A stretch of DNA of 64,000 bases from Maribacter sp. 4G9 (GTDB lineage Bacteria; Bacteroidota; Bacteroidia; Flavobacteriales; Flavobacteriaceae): the NCBI RefSeq assembly GCF_002742265.1, contig NZ_MDGL01000194.1, forward strand, positions 1 to 64,000, given 5' to 3'. Positions within the stretch are counted from its first letter, which is position 1, and every line of letters starts with the position of its first letter. A model generated the notes under the pieces. It made no database searches and was not told the origin of the DNA. It saw only the letters and a list, made by a program, of their open reading frames with translations. Shown piece by piece: positions 53,454 through 63,045 of the stretch. The translations under genes and the position numbers were made by a program.

Positions 53454-55082
53454 ATGGACTTAAAATTCAACCAGAACGAAGACAAAAACAAACTACTTTT
53501 ATCCGAATTACGCAGAAAACTCGCGCATGTACATCTTGGTGGAGGTAAGGAAAAAATTGCCAAACAGCACCATCAGGGAAAATTGACGGCCAGGGAACGT
53601 ATAGATTATCTTCTGGATCCAAAATCTGAACACATTGAAATAGGAGCTTTTGTGGGCGAGGGAATGTACGAGGAACACGGTGGTTGCCCGTCAGGTGGGG
53701 TGGTCGTTAAAATAGGGTATGTCAAAAAAAGGCTTTGTATCGTCGTAGTCAATGACGCCACTGTAAAAGCAGGCGCATGGTTTCCCATAACGGCTAAAAA
53801 GAATTTAAGGGCACAGGAGATCGCCATTGAAAATAAACTTCCAATTATCTACTTGGTGGATAGCGCAGGTGTCTATCTACCCATGCAGGATGAAATTTTC
53901 CCGGACAAGGAGCATTTTGGCCGAATTTTTAGGAACAATGCCATCATGAGCAGTATGGGCATTACCCAAATCGCCGCCGTCATGGGAAGCTGTGTGGCCG
54001 GTGGGGCCTATTTGCCCATCATGAGCGATGAGGCACTGATCGTTGATAAAACCGGAAGTATTTTTTTGGCGGGAAGCTATCTTGTCAAAGCCGCCATTGG
54101 GGAAAGTATCGATAATGAAACCTTGGGAGGCGCTACAACGCATTGTGAAATCAGCGGGGTAACCGATTATAAATCGAAGGATGACAAAGATGCTCTTGAT
54201 ACCATCAAGAATATTATGGATAAAATAGGGGAATTTCCAGTTGCCGGATTCAACCGTTCCAAAGCCATAAAACCAAAAGAGAATCCTGAAGATATTTATG
54301 GAATACTACCCGGTTCCAGAACCGAGCAATATGATATGATGGAAATCATCAAAAGGATGGTGGACGATTCTGAATTTGAACCTTACAAGGATGGTTACGG
54401 ACAGACCATTATTACGGGCTATGCCCGAATTGACGGGTGGGCCGTAGGTATTGTTGCCAACCAACGAAAAGTGGTAAAGACCAAAAAAGGTGAAATGCAA
54501 TTTGGTGGTGTTATTTATTCCGATTCGGCGGATAAGGCCACCCGATTCATTGCCAATTGTAATCAGAAAAAAATCCCTTTGGTCTTCCTACAGGATGTTA
54601 CAGGATTTATGGTGGGTAGTAAAAGCGAACATGGAGGGATTATTAAAGATGGGGCCAAAATGGTAAATGCCGTTAGTAATTCCGTCGTTCCCAAATTCAC
54701 GGTGGTTATTGGAAATAGTTACGGTGCCGGTAATTACGCTATGTGCGGCAAGGCCTATGACCCCAGATTGATTGTTGCTTGGCCCAGTGCAGAACTGGCC
54801 GTAATGAGTGGTAACTCGGCGGCCAAGGTACTGTTACAAATTGAGACGGCGTCCTTAAAAAAGAAAGGCGAAACCATCACCGATAAAAAGGAGAAAGCGC
54901 TCTTTGATAAAATAAAACAGCGATATGACAATCAGGTTTCACCATACTATGCAGCCTCCCGTCTCTGGACGGATGCCGTCATTGACCCAATGGATACAAG
55001 AAAATGGATTTCCATGGGTATTGAGGCAGCTAATCATGCGCCCATTGAAAAACCTTTTAATATGGGGGTGTTGCAGGTTTAA
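53454..55082 (+). CDS. Acyl-CoA carboxylase carboxyltransferase (beta) subunit
   Basis: A carboxyltransferase of about 542 residues that moves CO2 from carboxybiotin to an acyl-CoA, as in methylcrotonyl- or propionyl-CoA carboxylase. It contains GGGKEKIAKQHHQGKLTARE near the start, GSCVAGGAYLPIMSDE (first oxyanion region) and LQDVTGFMVGSKSEHGG with GAGNYAMCGKAY in the second. The DVTGFMVG style is typical of methylcrotonyl-CoA carboxylase, but the biotin-bearing partner is not in the window. Start at 53454 is preferred over ATG 53439, because a near -7 box (TATCTTTA, 53422-53429) leaves little room for the latter. Confidence 0.9.
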   Translation: MDLKFNQNEDKNKLLLSELRRKLAHVHLGGGKEKIAKQHHQGKLTARERIDYLLDPKSEHIEIGAFVGEGMYEEHGGCPSGGVVVKIGYVKKRLCIVVVNDATVKAGAWFPITAKKNLRAQEIAIENKLPIIYLVDSAGVYLPMQDEIFPDKEHFGRIFRNNAIMSSMGITQIAAVMGSCVAGGAYLPIMSDEALIVDKTGSIFLAGSYLVKAAIGESIDNETLGGATTHCEISGVTDYKSKDDKDALDTIKNIMDKIGEFPVAGFNRSKAIKPKENPEDIYGILPGSRTEQYDMMEIIKRMVDDSEFEPYKDGYGQTIITGYARIDGWAVGIVANQRKVVKTKKGEMQFGGVIYSDSADKATRFIANCNQKKIPLVFLQDVTGFMVGSKSEHGGIIKDGAKMVNAVSNSVVPKFTVVIGNSYGAGNYAMCGKAYDPRLIVAWPSAELAVMSGNSAAKVLLQIETASLKKKGETITDKKEKALFDKIKQRYDNQVSPYYAASRLWTDAVIDPMDTRKWISMGIEAANHAPIEKPFNMGVLQV

Positions 55083-55152
55083 TCTTCTTTGTTTAGTCAG
55101 CTGGATGAATTTTCATCTCATTTCTATCTGTCGTCAGACTTGATTTTATCAG

Positions 55153-56952
55153 CTAATTGACCTGTAAGGTCTTAAACATACGCTTTTCACCGTTTTTGTT
55201 AAAATGCAATAAAATCTCCTCTTTCTGCTGGCTGGGATAACCAAAATCAGTATAGATTGTGCATTTCAAAAGCAGGGGAACCGTTGATTTATCTGAAAGG
55301 TCCTCTAAGGATTGTGCGTTAAAAACCCATTTTCCAAGGACATCGCCAGCGAATTCAAATTCCTCTATCCTATAATTATCTTGGATTTCACTTCCTATTC
55401 TTTCGCCAAGATCGTTTGTAGTATGGCGCCATTTGAAAAATCTATTCTGAGGATTCACGAATTGAAGCTCGAACTCCGCTCCGGGGCGGTTCCATTCAAA
55501 AACCAGTCTCGCTTTGTATTTTATGTTTCCATGGAACTTAGAATCGACATTCGATATGTTCACTTTACCTGCGTGCCTGTATAGCAGGTTTTTTATTTCA
55601 CGATTCAAGGTTTTTGAAATTCCTGAAGTGCTCAGGGAAGCATTTTTAGTACCTTTTTCCATGGCAATAAGTGCATCCAGTCCTTTTTGCGGACCACCGG
55701 ATTCAACTAGCGCGAGTGCATTGTTCAAATGTGCGTTGACCTCATTGGGAACATTGGATAATAGCTGCTGGTTTACCTTAATTTCGGAATCATAATCGTT
55801 TACAGTGGCCAAAGCCATGGCTACCGTTCGTAACACTTCGATTGAATCTGGGTTCGACTCCAAAAGGTTCGAAATGATTCGGGAAGCAAGCTTTTTGTCC
55901 CTGTTCTGAAAGTATGAAAAAGCATCCAGATAGAAAGTGGGGTCTTCAGAATTATAGTTACGAAGTGTCAAGTAGGTATCATAGGCCTCTTCAATTGCAG
56001 TAGTAGAAGACAAGGCTTTTAAAATAGGTGAATCGTTTTCCCCGTTCCATTCCTCGCTTTCCTCATAAATATTGTTTTTGAGCCGGGCCCTATCTACTTT
56101 TTTATTACCTCCCGTATTTCCCGAAGTTCCTCCACCTGTCTTGGTGGTGATCAAAATCACCCCGTTTGCTCCCTCACTACCCCATTGATTGGTAGCTGCG
56201 AGTCCTTTTAGTACCGTTACATTTTTAATATTTCCTGGGTCAATCATACTAAAGTTTTCAATAGTTGATGATGTCGCTCCTGTAGTCATATTGGTTTCCG
56301 TACTACTTCTTTTCAATGGAATCCCATCTACGACTATCAAAGCATTTGAATCCATGTTAATGGAATTTCGCCCTCTAATCTCCGTTTTGGCCAAGCCCCC
56401 AGGAGCACCCGTATAACCCTGTCTGTCCACATTTACACCAGCTACTTTATTGCGAATAGCGTCGCCACCAGTAGTTTCTATGGCAGAGACATCATCATCG
56501 GATATCGTAGCCACTGCATAACCTAGTCTATTCCTATCATAACTTGCATAACCTGTATTGACCAGTTCCAAAGCTTCCTCCTGTCTTTTCTCCACTAAAA
56601 TCACCTCATCCAATTCGACTATGTTCCCTTCTAAAAGAACAGTGGTATACGATATCCTTTCTACGGGAACCATTTTCATGGTACGGCTTTCTACATTGGT
56701 CACCAACAACGTATCGCCCACCTCGGCTTTGATGGAGAATACACCATTGGAATCGGTAAGGAAACTATCCGAAATTCCTTTCACCGCTATTTTGGTCCCA
56801 GGTGCAGGTTTGTTGTCAATAAATACCGTTCCTTTCAAAAGTCCTTGAGCCTGATTTTGGGAGGTTTTGGAAATACTGTCACTGTTATTTTTTTGGGATG
56901 AATTCGATATATCCATCAAAGTTGCCCGGTTGAGCAATGTAGTACGCTCCAA
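55153..56952 (-). CDS. TonB-plug/TPR protein without a barrel (downstream part of a larger gene)
   Basis: A frame of 599 residues, with a carboxypeptidase-regulatory-like beta domain (LLKGTVFIDNKPAPGTKIAV, about 38-115), a TonB plug (about 125-270, with AIRNKVAGVNVDRQGYTGAP and IVVDGIPLKRS), a TPR-like helical region (about 335-465) and a C-terminal beta domain. No barrel is present. The frame continues upstream, through the in-frame TAG at 56989-56991, into the vWA region 56989-57390, so the two are most likely one gene of 745 codons. The TTG start at 56952 is therefore artificial. Not classed as a transporter: without a barrel it cannot form a channel. Confidence 0.75.
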   Translation of the reverse strand: MERTTLLNRATLMDISNSSQKNNSDSISKTSQNQAQGLLKGTVFIDNKPAPGTKIAVKGISDSFLTDSNGVFSIKAEVGDTLLVTNVESRTMKMVPVERISYTTVLLEGNIVELDEVILVEKRQEEALELVNTGYASYDRNRLGYAVATISDDDVSAIETTGGDAIRNKVAGVNVDRQGYTGAPGGLAKTEIRGRNSINMDSNALIVVDGIPLKRSSTETNMTTGATSSTIENFSMIDPGNIKNVTVLKGLAATNQWGSEGANGVILITTKTGGGTSGNTGGNKKVDRARLKNNIYEESEEWNGENDSPILKALSSTTAIEEAYDTYLTLRNYNSEDPTFYLDAFSYFQNRDKKLASRIISNLLESNPDSIEVLRTVAMALATVNDYDSEIKVNQQLLSNVPNEVNAHLNNALALVESGGPQKGLDALIAMEKGTKNASLSTSGISKTLNREIKNLLYRHAGKVNISNVDSKFHGNIKYKARLVFEWNRPGAEFELQFVNPQNRFFKWRHTTNDLGERIGSEIQDNYRIEEFEFAGDVLGKWVFNAQSLEDLSDKSTVPLLLKCTIYTDFGYPSQQKEEILLHFNKNGEKRMFKTLQVN

Positions 56953-56988
56953 GAATGTTCTGTTTCCCTCTGGGCTACTGTTTATAAC

Positions 56989-57390
56989 CTAACTATCATT
57001 GGGGAGGATCAAATTATCCCGTTCCAATAACTTTATACCATCTGTAAAGACATATACATTGGGATGTTTTATCATTTCCGTGAACTTTCCATAAAAGGTG
57101 GCCCCATCATAATCAGTGGCTATCAAATCACTTTTCAATTCATTCCAGTCACCATTGGATATCACATAGTCCTTTTGGGTTATATCAATGTTGAAATAAA
57201 TAAGTTGTACCTTAACATTTCGATTTTCTTCAAAATAGTCGTCCAGTACCAAAAGGTCCTTTTCCAAATCCCGCTGGGCCATAGAAAGGGAATTGTCCCA
57301 ACAAATGGTCAAATCACCATTAGTGGAAACTTGGGCGAAGCCTTTTAGGGAAAACAATATTGTTATCAATGCCAAAAGGTGCTTTATCAT
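56989..57390 (-). CDS. vWA domain with signal peptide, cut by in-frame TAG
   Basis: A 133-residue frame with a signal peptide (about 1-19, ending GFAQ) and a vWA domain with a complete metal site: DNSLS (32-36), Thr in DGATFYG and Asp in VFTDG. It ends LPNDS-TAG. The frame continues through the TAG without shift (VINSSPEGNRTF) into the 55153-56952 frame. The native product is therefore probably vWA plus plug plus TPR in one exported protein. The TAG may be a real mutation, an error, or an engineered regulation. Confidence 0.72.
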   Translation of the reverse strand: MIKHLLALITILFSLKGFAQVSTNGDLTICWDNSLSMAQRDLEKDLLVLDDYFEENRNVKVQLIYFNIDITQKDYVISNGDWNELKSDLIATDYDGATFYGKFTEMIKHPNVYVFTDGIKLLERDNLILPNDS

Positions 57391-57755
57391 TATTATCAGT
57401 TTAAAATTTATAAATCCTTATGCTTCCCAAAACACTTATTCCATTTTAAAAAGAATATTTGAATCATGCAATATCTCAAACAAGCTGAGTGGATACTTCA
57501 CCATGCCCTAAAAGTTGAATTTGGACAGCTTGTTCCATTAAAAATAAGGATTTTTTTAAGTTTGAAAATAAACTATTCCTGAGGTCGCATCAAAGCATTA
57601 GCAAATTGCTGGTCGCTTACCTCCAGAATCATATTTTTTTATAGCATTCTATGGAAAACAAAATACAAATCAAAAATGGTTTTTCTACTAGTGATCACCT
57701 CTTTGAATTGAACTATTAAAATTATCATTCCTCATTATTATGACCTACTAAAACC
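57391..57755. other. Intergenic, no gene seen
   Basis: AT-rich stretch between the two plug-protein genes. A plus-strand frame at 57651-57719 (22 codons) is too short to support. No TAnnTTTG box with good spacing was found on the minus strand for the vWA gene. Confidence 0.4.
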
Positions 57756-57848
57756 TCATCTGGATGCAATCCGAGAAGCAATACTCAAGGAGAACAGTTC
57801 CTGGTTCACGTCCCTTGTCGACAATTTAAACACCTTTGTTTCCATACG

Positions 57849-59492
57849 CTAGGAGGCGCTACCGTAATTATGGTATACCGTCGCCTTCATATAGGTAGGA
57901 GTCAGGCTCTTGTTGCCCAGATAGTTCAGGTTCACCCTCCAGGTGCCGGGCAACGAATCATCTATCAAATATTCCGTAACTGAGTAGCCTACCTTCTTTT
58001 CGTCCCTTATGCGATCGGCATCGTCCTTAAGACTATGTTGCCACTTGAAATATTGGTTCTCAGGGTTCACGAACTGAAGGTCGAACTCCGCTTCGCTATC
58101 AGCCCATTCAAAGACCAACCGCGTTCCCTTGAAATCGTCATCCAGGGCATACTTCCTTAAGTTTTTCTTGGACATCAAATCTCCGCCCTTAAGGGCGATG
58201 AGGTTGTTGAGCTCCCTGTCCATAAGACCCATAAATTCTCCACGCTCGTCGCTTATGAAGCCATTCTCAAGAAGATATGCATAGCGCGTGTGCAGACCTA
58301 CCGACTTTTGGTAGTCCCCGACCCGCCTGTAGCTATTAGCAAGATCTAGGTAGGACTGGGCATAATGGGGCCTTAGGATGAAAACCTCCTTGTACAACTC
58401 ATTGGCCTTCCCATATTCCTCGAAACTATCATAGACATAGGCTAGGGATTTTAGTGCCATGGGATTATCGTTGAAACGACCAAAATTCTCCCGGATTAAG
58501 GCTTCCGCAAAGTTTCCGTTACCACGTTCCGTGAAGAATCGGTAACTATCCACCAAAAAATAGTACGACCCGGAATATTTGGACAGGTAGTTCCCAAAAA
58601 CCGTTTCCGCTGCATCATCCGTCGTACTGGCATGGAGTTCCTTAAGGTATTCCGGTGCGTTTTTCATAAGACTCTGCTGGCTAACCGCTCCGTTGTCATA
58701 GAAGTTGTTGCGCAGCCTGGCCTGGTCTACTAGGGTTTTGGGATACTGTGTCCCGGAGACCGTGTTAATGACCACCACCCCGCCTGAGGCAAGTCCGCCA
58801 TATTTTGTGGCCGTGGCGAAATTGTTGAGGATTGCTAGCCTTTTTATGTTGTTCACGTCCACCCAAATTGGGGTGTTGGTGAAAATTTGCCCATCTATAT
58901 CATAGATTGCCGCCGCATCAAATGATATAGATCCCACACCCCGAATTATAATGTTCCCTCCATTAAAACAGTCTCCATCTACAAGTACGCTAGGAAATTC
59001 ATTTCTAACAACATCCAAAATACAGATCCCAATGGGCATGATATCCTCTTCATTAAGCATCATGACACGCCCTGGGGCCCTATCCGCGTCCAGGATTCCA
59101 TAAGCTGTCTTAATCAAGCGTTTGTTCGTAGCATATTCCTTTTGTAGGTCTTCTTGTGATTTCCGACTGCTTTTTGTGACGGTAACCTCCTCCAACTGTT
59201 CTATTTTGGGATACATGGTTATGTTCAGAATTCGCGTTACGTCCTCGACCATAATTTCAACAGGTTCCATGCCCGTGTAAGAAAAAGTTAATGTTTCACC
59301 CGAAACCGCCTGTATACTGTACTTACCTTCATTATCCGTGTAAACCGAGTTTTTACTAGCAGATGTGGTTATGGCAACGTTTGCCATTTGAGCGGAATTA
59401 TCTTTTACAATTCCCTTAATAATTTTAGAATCGACTTGTTGCGTAAAAGACATCAATGGAATAAGGCAGAAAAAAAGAAGCAATTTTTTCAT
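57849..59492 (-). CDS. Second TonB-plug/TPR protein, likely cut short by TAG
   Basis: A 547-residue paralogue of the protein at 55153, without the vWA part. It has a signal peptide (MKKLLLFFCLIPLMSFTQQ), a carboxypeptidase-regulatory-like beta domain (IKGIVKDNSAQMANVAITTS), a plug (about 125-260), TPR-like helices (about 320-430) and the C-terminal beta domain. Start at 59492 gives the signal peptide at residue 1; the in-frame start at 59558 adds 22 residues. It ends GSAS-TAG at the exact position where the paralogue reads GYPSQ; the next 30 codons (57759-57848) stay open and match the paralogue tail in length. So the gene probably once ended at 57756. Confidence 0.78.
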   Translation of the reverse strand: MKKLLLFFCLIPLMSFTQQVDSKIIKGIVKDNSAQMANVAITTSASKNSVYTDNEGKYSIQAVSGETLTFSYTGMEPVEIMVEDVTRILNITMYPKIEQLEEVTVTKSSRKSQEDLQKEYATNKRLIKTAYGILDADRAPGRVMMLNEEDIMPIGICILDVVRNEFPSVLVDGDCFNGGNIIIRGVGSISFDAAAIYDIDGQIFTNTPIWVDVNNIKRLAILNNFATATKYGGLASGGVVVINTVSGTQYPKTLVDQARLRNNFYDNGAVSQQSLMKNAPEYLKELHASTTDDAAETVFGNYLSKYSGSYYFLVDSYRFFTERGNGNFAEALIRENFGRFNDNPMALKSLAYVYDSFEEYGKANELYKEVFILRPHYAQSYLDLANSYRRVGDYQKSVGLHTRYAYLLENGFISDERGEFMGLMDRELNNLIALKGGDLMSKKNLRKYALDDDFKGTRLVFEWADSEAEFDLQFVNPENQYFKWQHSLKDDADRIRDEKKVGYSVTEYLIDDSLPGTWRVNLNYLGNKSLTPTYMKATVYHNYGSAS

Positions 59493-59654
59493 AACGTATT
59501 GATTTAGTGAATAAAAGTTACTTAATAAATCAATAAGCCTAGAGAAAAAGTTTAACAATTAACAGTAGTAATCCCAATATTAATAGTATTACTATCAAAT
59601 CAAACAATATTCTACCTTTTATATATGTTGTCCTTTGAAAACAGTAATGTAGCA

Positions 59655-61004
59655 TCAATTTCCCTGATGCCCTTTCACCCTGGGAATCAATAACAATTCG
59701 GTTTGCCTACCATTCACATACCTGAACCCTTTTTCACCATAAAAGCCAGCTTCCTCCAACATGATACGAATATCCCGGTTCCATTCTGGAATCGTAATAG
59801 TAGTATTCAATTCAATCGCATATACGGTATTGGGGTTTAAGGCATAATTTTCACCATCGTCCTTCATAACTCCTCCTTGACTATCCCACATTCCTATGGT
59901 CGTACCGGCAGAATGTCCGTACATTCCTAAGGGATGGGTATAAATAGAAGGCCTTAATCCGGCCGCCTTTGCTTCGGCAAGCGATTTCGCAAGGATTTCA
60001 TTTCCGGTTCTCCCGGCAATCATATTTTGGGTCAGGAAATCCTGAACCCTATTGCCATCCTTCAATCCATTGACCAAAAAATCGGGAGCCCGTTTCTCTT
60101 CCGGTTTTAGTACATAAGCCAATTCCTGACAATCCGTATTTAACCGTAAATAGGTGATTCCAAAGTCACAGTGTAATAAATCCCCTGGAAGGATGACCAT
60201 CTCGTCCGGCTTACTTGAAAACGAATAAAATTCAGAATTTTTACCTGTGTTATTGCTCCTTTGCACATCCACCGTAGGATGAAACCATGTTTCCAAACCT
60301 AAATCCGTAACCTTTTGGCGCATCCACCAGACAACATCGGAGGTCGTAGTTATGCCCGGAGTGATTACCTTTTCCGAAAAGGCTTCCGCAATGATATCGT
60401 GGGTAATATCCACCAACTGATTGTAAATGACCATTTCACGTTCAGTTCTAGTCTCTATCCACCGTACGGCCAATTGTTCCGCGGATACTACTTTTGAATG
60501 AAACTTCTTTGGCAAGTTGGCCATAAAGGCATCATAATCGGTTTTATCGAGTCCGTCCGCAATGTTATGGTCCTTAGAATAGTTGAGCCCAATTTGCTTC
60601 GGGTTTCTTTCCAATATCAATTCCATCAATCGTTTCCATTGGTCCGGTTGTTTTTCCTTTTCCCAAGCCGATTCAATATTCTTTCCCACATTGTAACGGG
60701 CAACTGCCAGTTTTTCTATCGTATTCTTTGCCTTGTCCCTATAAAACAATAAAATGGTTCTTCTTCTGGCATTAAGCCAAGTAGCCGGCAACATGGTACG
60801 AAGTACGGGGTCTTCATTATATTCCCTTGAGATGACCACCCACATATCAATGTTGGCATCGTCCATAAGCTTGGGCAAAAGATTATTAAATCGCTCATCC
60901 AACAATTCGTCGATTACGGTGGCCCTTTCTTTTTCGGATAAAATGTGTTGTGCATTGATAGTTGTACAAAAAGTCAACACTAGAAGGAACAGAATGCTTC
61001 TCAT
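59655..61004 (-). CDS. M24 family metallopeptidase (Xaa-Pro aminopeptidase-like)
   Basis: A 449-residue protein of the M24B family. A signal peptide covers about residues 1-18. The five metal ligands can be placed: Asp in LLHCDFGITY, Asp in LNTDCQEL, His in YTHPLGMYGH, Glu in YAIELNTTI and Glu in IMLEEAGFYG. Such enzymes cut dipeptides or release the N-terminal residue before proline; here the protein is exported. It is the last gene of the menC-CPBP-menE run, 10 nt behind menE, so it is likely co-transcribed though unrelated in role. Confidence 0.9.
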   Translation of the reverse strand: MRSILFLLVLTFCTTINAQHILSEKERATVIDELLDERFNNLLPKLMDDANIDMWVVISREYNEDPVLRTMLPATWLNARRRTILLFYRDKAKNTIEKLAVARYNVGKNIESAWEKEKQPDQWKRLMELILERNPKQIGLNYSKDHNIADGLDKTDYDAFMANLPKKFHSKVVSAEQLAVRWIETRTEREMVIYNQLVDITHDIIAEAFSEKVITPGITTTSDVVWWMRQKVTDLGLETWFHPTVDVQRSNNTGKNSEFYSFSSKPDEMVILPGDLLHCDFGITYLRLNTDCQELAYVLKPEEKRAPDFLVNGLKDGNRVQDFLTQNMIAGRTGNEILAKSLAEAKAAGLRPSIYTHPLGMYGHSAGTTIGMWDSQGGVMKDDGENYALNPNTVYAIELNTTITIPEWNRDIRIMLEEAGFYGEKGFRYVNGRQTELLLIPRVKGHQGN

Positions 61005-61014
61005 AAAAATTTGA

Positions 61015-62091
61015 TTATTGATTATTAATTGCTTTATGAAGGGTCAATTCTCTTTGAATCTTACCATTCTTGGTTCTTATAAAAGTAGGAAGATACAGGA
61101 TATCTTTAGGTCGCTCAAAAGGCTCAAGCGAATTAATTTCATGTAGATTGGGTACATGCCATTTGGACAGGGAATTGGATTCTATAATCAAAACCAATTT
61201 TTGTCCTAGGCGTTCATCGGGTATTCCCGCAATAATGAACGGATTTTCCAGAAAATCGCTTAATTTCTCTTCTATGGATTCCGGGAACAGCTTTACGCCG
61301 CCCGAATTTATGACATTGTCGTGTCTTCCCAGCCAAATAAATGCCGAATCAGACAATAACGTTACCCTATCATTGGTCACTATGCTTTCCGAAGCTATTC
61401 CAGGCGCTTTTACCACCAAGCATTCCCTTTCGTCCAATGAAAAATAAACATTTGGCAAAGCCCGAAAAGGTTGATCGGACTCTTCCGTTATTTCCTTGAT
61501 GGCCACATGGGTAATCGTCTCCGTCATGCCATAGGTCTCAAAACTCTTTGTTCGCTTTTGGGCCAAGATGCTTCCTGTTTCCTTGGATAGTGCTGCACCC
61601 CCTATAATCAAGGTATCGATTCGCTCAATGTCGTCTAACGAGGCTTGGACCTGCATGGGTACCATTGCACAGAAACGGAACGTTTTGGGTGTATGGATTT
61701 GTTCCAAGGGTGTGGTACTTGGTTGGGCTATATACATATCCAACCCCAATACAAACGCACGGACTAGCATCATTTTACCGGCAATATAATCACAGGGTAA
61801 GCATAGTAAACACGTTTCACCAGGTTTCAAATTGAAATAGACGCCCGTAGCCAAAGCACTATTTCGCATATGTTTCTTTAAAAGGGGGATTTTTTTTGGA
61901 TTTCCCGTAGAACCTGAAGTCTGTACCTTGATTTGGTCATCTGGCGATAACCAATCCAATATAAACCGACCGATACTTTCCTTAAAAGGTACCCCTTCCT
62001 TCAAAAAACTTTGGGCAAGATCCGATAGTCCATCTTTTGAAACAAGCTTTCCGTTGATTTTAAAATTAGGATGTACCATGATATCTGGCAT
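61015..62091 (-). CDS. menE: O-succinylbenzoate-CoA ligase (AMP-binding)
   Basis: A 358-residue AMP-forming ligase of menaquinone synthesis, which activates o-succinylbenzoate with CoA. The motif VQTSGSTGNPKKIPLLKKHM near residue 60 is the ATP-binding P-loop, TYGMTETITHVA the second core motif, and GGVKLFPESIE the C-terminal hinge region. The length is short relative to standard MenE (450) and typical of Bacteroidota versions. It lies 6 nt behind the CPBP protease gene and two genes behind menC. Confidence 0.9.
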   Translation of the reverse strand: MPDIMVHPNFKINGKLVSKDGLSDLAQSFLKEGVPFKESIGRFILDWLSPDDQIKVQTSGSTGNPKKIPLLKKHMRNSALATGVYFNLKPGETCLLCLPCDYIAGKMMLVRAFVLGLDMYIAQPSTTPLEQIHTPKTFRFCAMVPMQVQASLDDIERIDTLIIGGAALSKETGSILAQKRTKSFETYGMTETITHVAIKEITEESDQPFRALPNVYFSLDERECLVVKAPGIASESIVTNDRVTLLSDSAFIWLGRHDNVINSGGVKLFPESIEEKLSDFLENPFIIAGIPDERLGQKLVLIIESNSLSKWHVPNLHEINSLEPFERPKDILYLPTFIRTKNGKIQRELTLHKAINNQ

Positions 62092-62097
62092 GGGGAA

Positions 62098-63045
62098 TTA
62101 GCTATTTTCTTGGGACAGAAATTCCTCCTTGGTCAAAACCCTACCTGTCAATCGTTCCTTCCAATTGGTCCATTTGTATTTTTTTGAGAAAAACCAGAGC
62201 AACAATGGAAATACTACCAATACAGGGACCAATACATCCCATCCCAATACCGGATCAGAAATATCCCGATAGACGGAATCTGTCTGAAAGGCCGTCCAAT
62301 CCGCCGTTACCAATAAAGCTGCGGTAAGGTTATTGGCAGCATGAAAACCCAAGGCCAATTCCAAACCTTCGTCCATAAGAGTAAGAATACCAAGGAAAAA
62401 ACCTGTGCCTATGTAGAAAACTAGAATACCATATCCAAGTTTTTCGACCTCTGGATTCAAAATATGCAACATACCAAAAAGCAGGGAGGTAAAAACAAGG
62501 GGAAACCATCTATTCTTTGTCAGTATACCAAGCCCTTGCATCATATAGCCCCTCATAAAATATTCTTCCATACTGGTTTGTATCGGAATGAAAATAATTG
62601 AAATGACAGTCAATATTAAAAACGGAACCAAATTGAAATTTAAGGCATAGTCCTCCGGTGCCAACAAAATGTCCAGAAATAACAAGACCATGGATATGAA
62701 GGCCCAAAGACCAAAAGAGTAAAGAATTCGGTTCCAATCAATTTTTCTTCGCGAAGTTGTTAACGTCCGGACCGATTGTTTATGAACGAACGTGACATAC
62801 AAAAGCAGACAAGCCAAACCTATAGCAAAAGTGAGCAACATGAGGAAAAGAAAGGTATTGGAGCCCAAGGCTTCGGACATACTTCCTATATCACCCGTCG
62901 CTAAGGTACCTGTGGCACCGGACATGATTAAGGCTATTATCAAAGGTATCCCCCCAAAAAACTGCCATGCCCCAAAGACAACGAACACCCCAAGAATGAA
63001 CCTCCAACTATCACTTAACCCTTTATATGCTTGTTCTATATACAT
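62098..63045 (-). CDS. CPBP family intramembrane glutamic protease
   Basis: A 315-residue protein with about eight membrane helices and the ABI/CPBP core: EEYFMRG (the EExxxR-like catalytic Glu pair) , FGMLHILN (FxxxH) and FHAANN (HxxxN). Family members cleave CAAX-type or membrane proteins. Substrate unknown. It lies between menC (10-nt overlap) and menE (6-nt gap), a position seen in other Bacteroidota, which hints at co-regulation and perhaps a role in the same pathway; no direct evidence. Confidence 0.88.
   Translation of the reverse strand: MYIEQAYKGLSDSWRFILGVFVVFGAWQFFGGIPLIIALIMSGATGTLATGDIGSMSEALGSNTFLFLMLLTFAIGLACLLLYVTFVHKQSVRTLTTSRRKIDWNRILYSFGLWAFISMVLLFLDILLAPEDYALNFNLVPFLILTVISIIFIPIQTSMEEYFMRGYMMQGLGILTKNRWFPLVFTSLLFGMLHILNPEVEKLGYGILVFYIGTGFFLGILTLMDEGLELALGFHAANNLTAALLVTADWTAFQTDSVYRDISDPVLGWDVLVPVLVVFPLLLWFFSKKYKWTNWKERLTGRVLTKEEFLSQENS

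Noticed and set aside
57651-57719. Short frame MENKIQIKNGFSTSDHLFEL in the gap between plug genes
   Set aside because: 22 codons, no ribosome-binding site and no similarity to neighbours. Not supportable.
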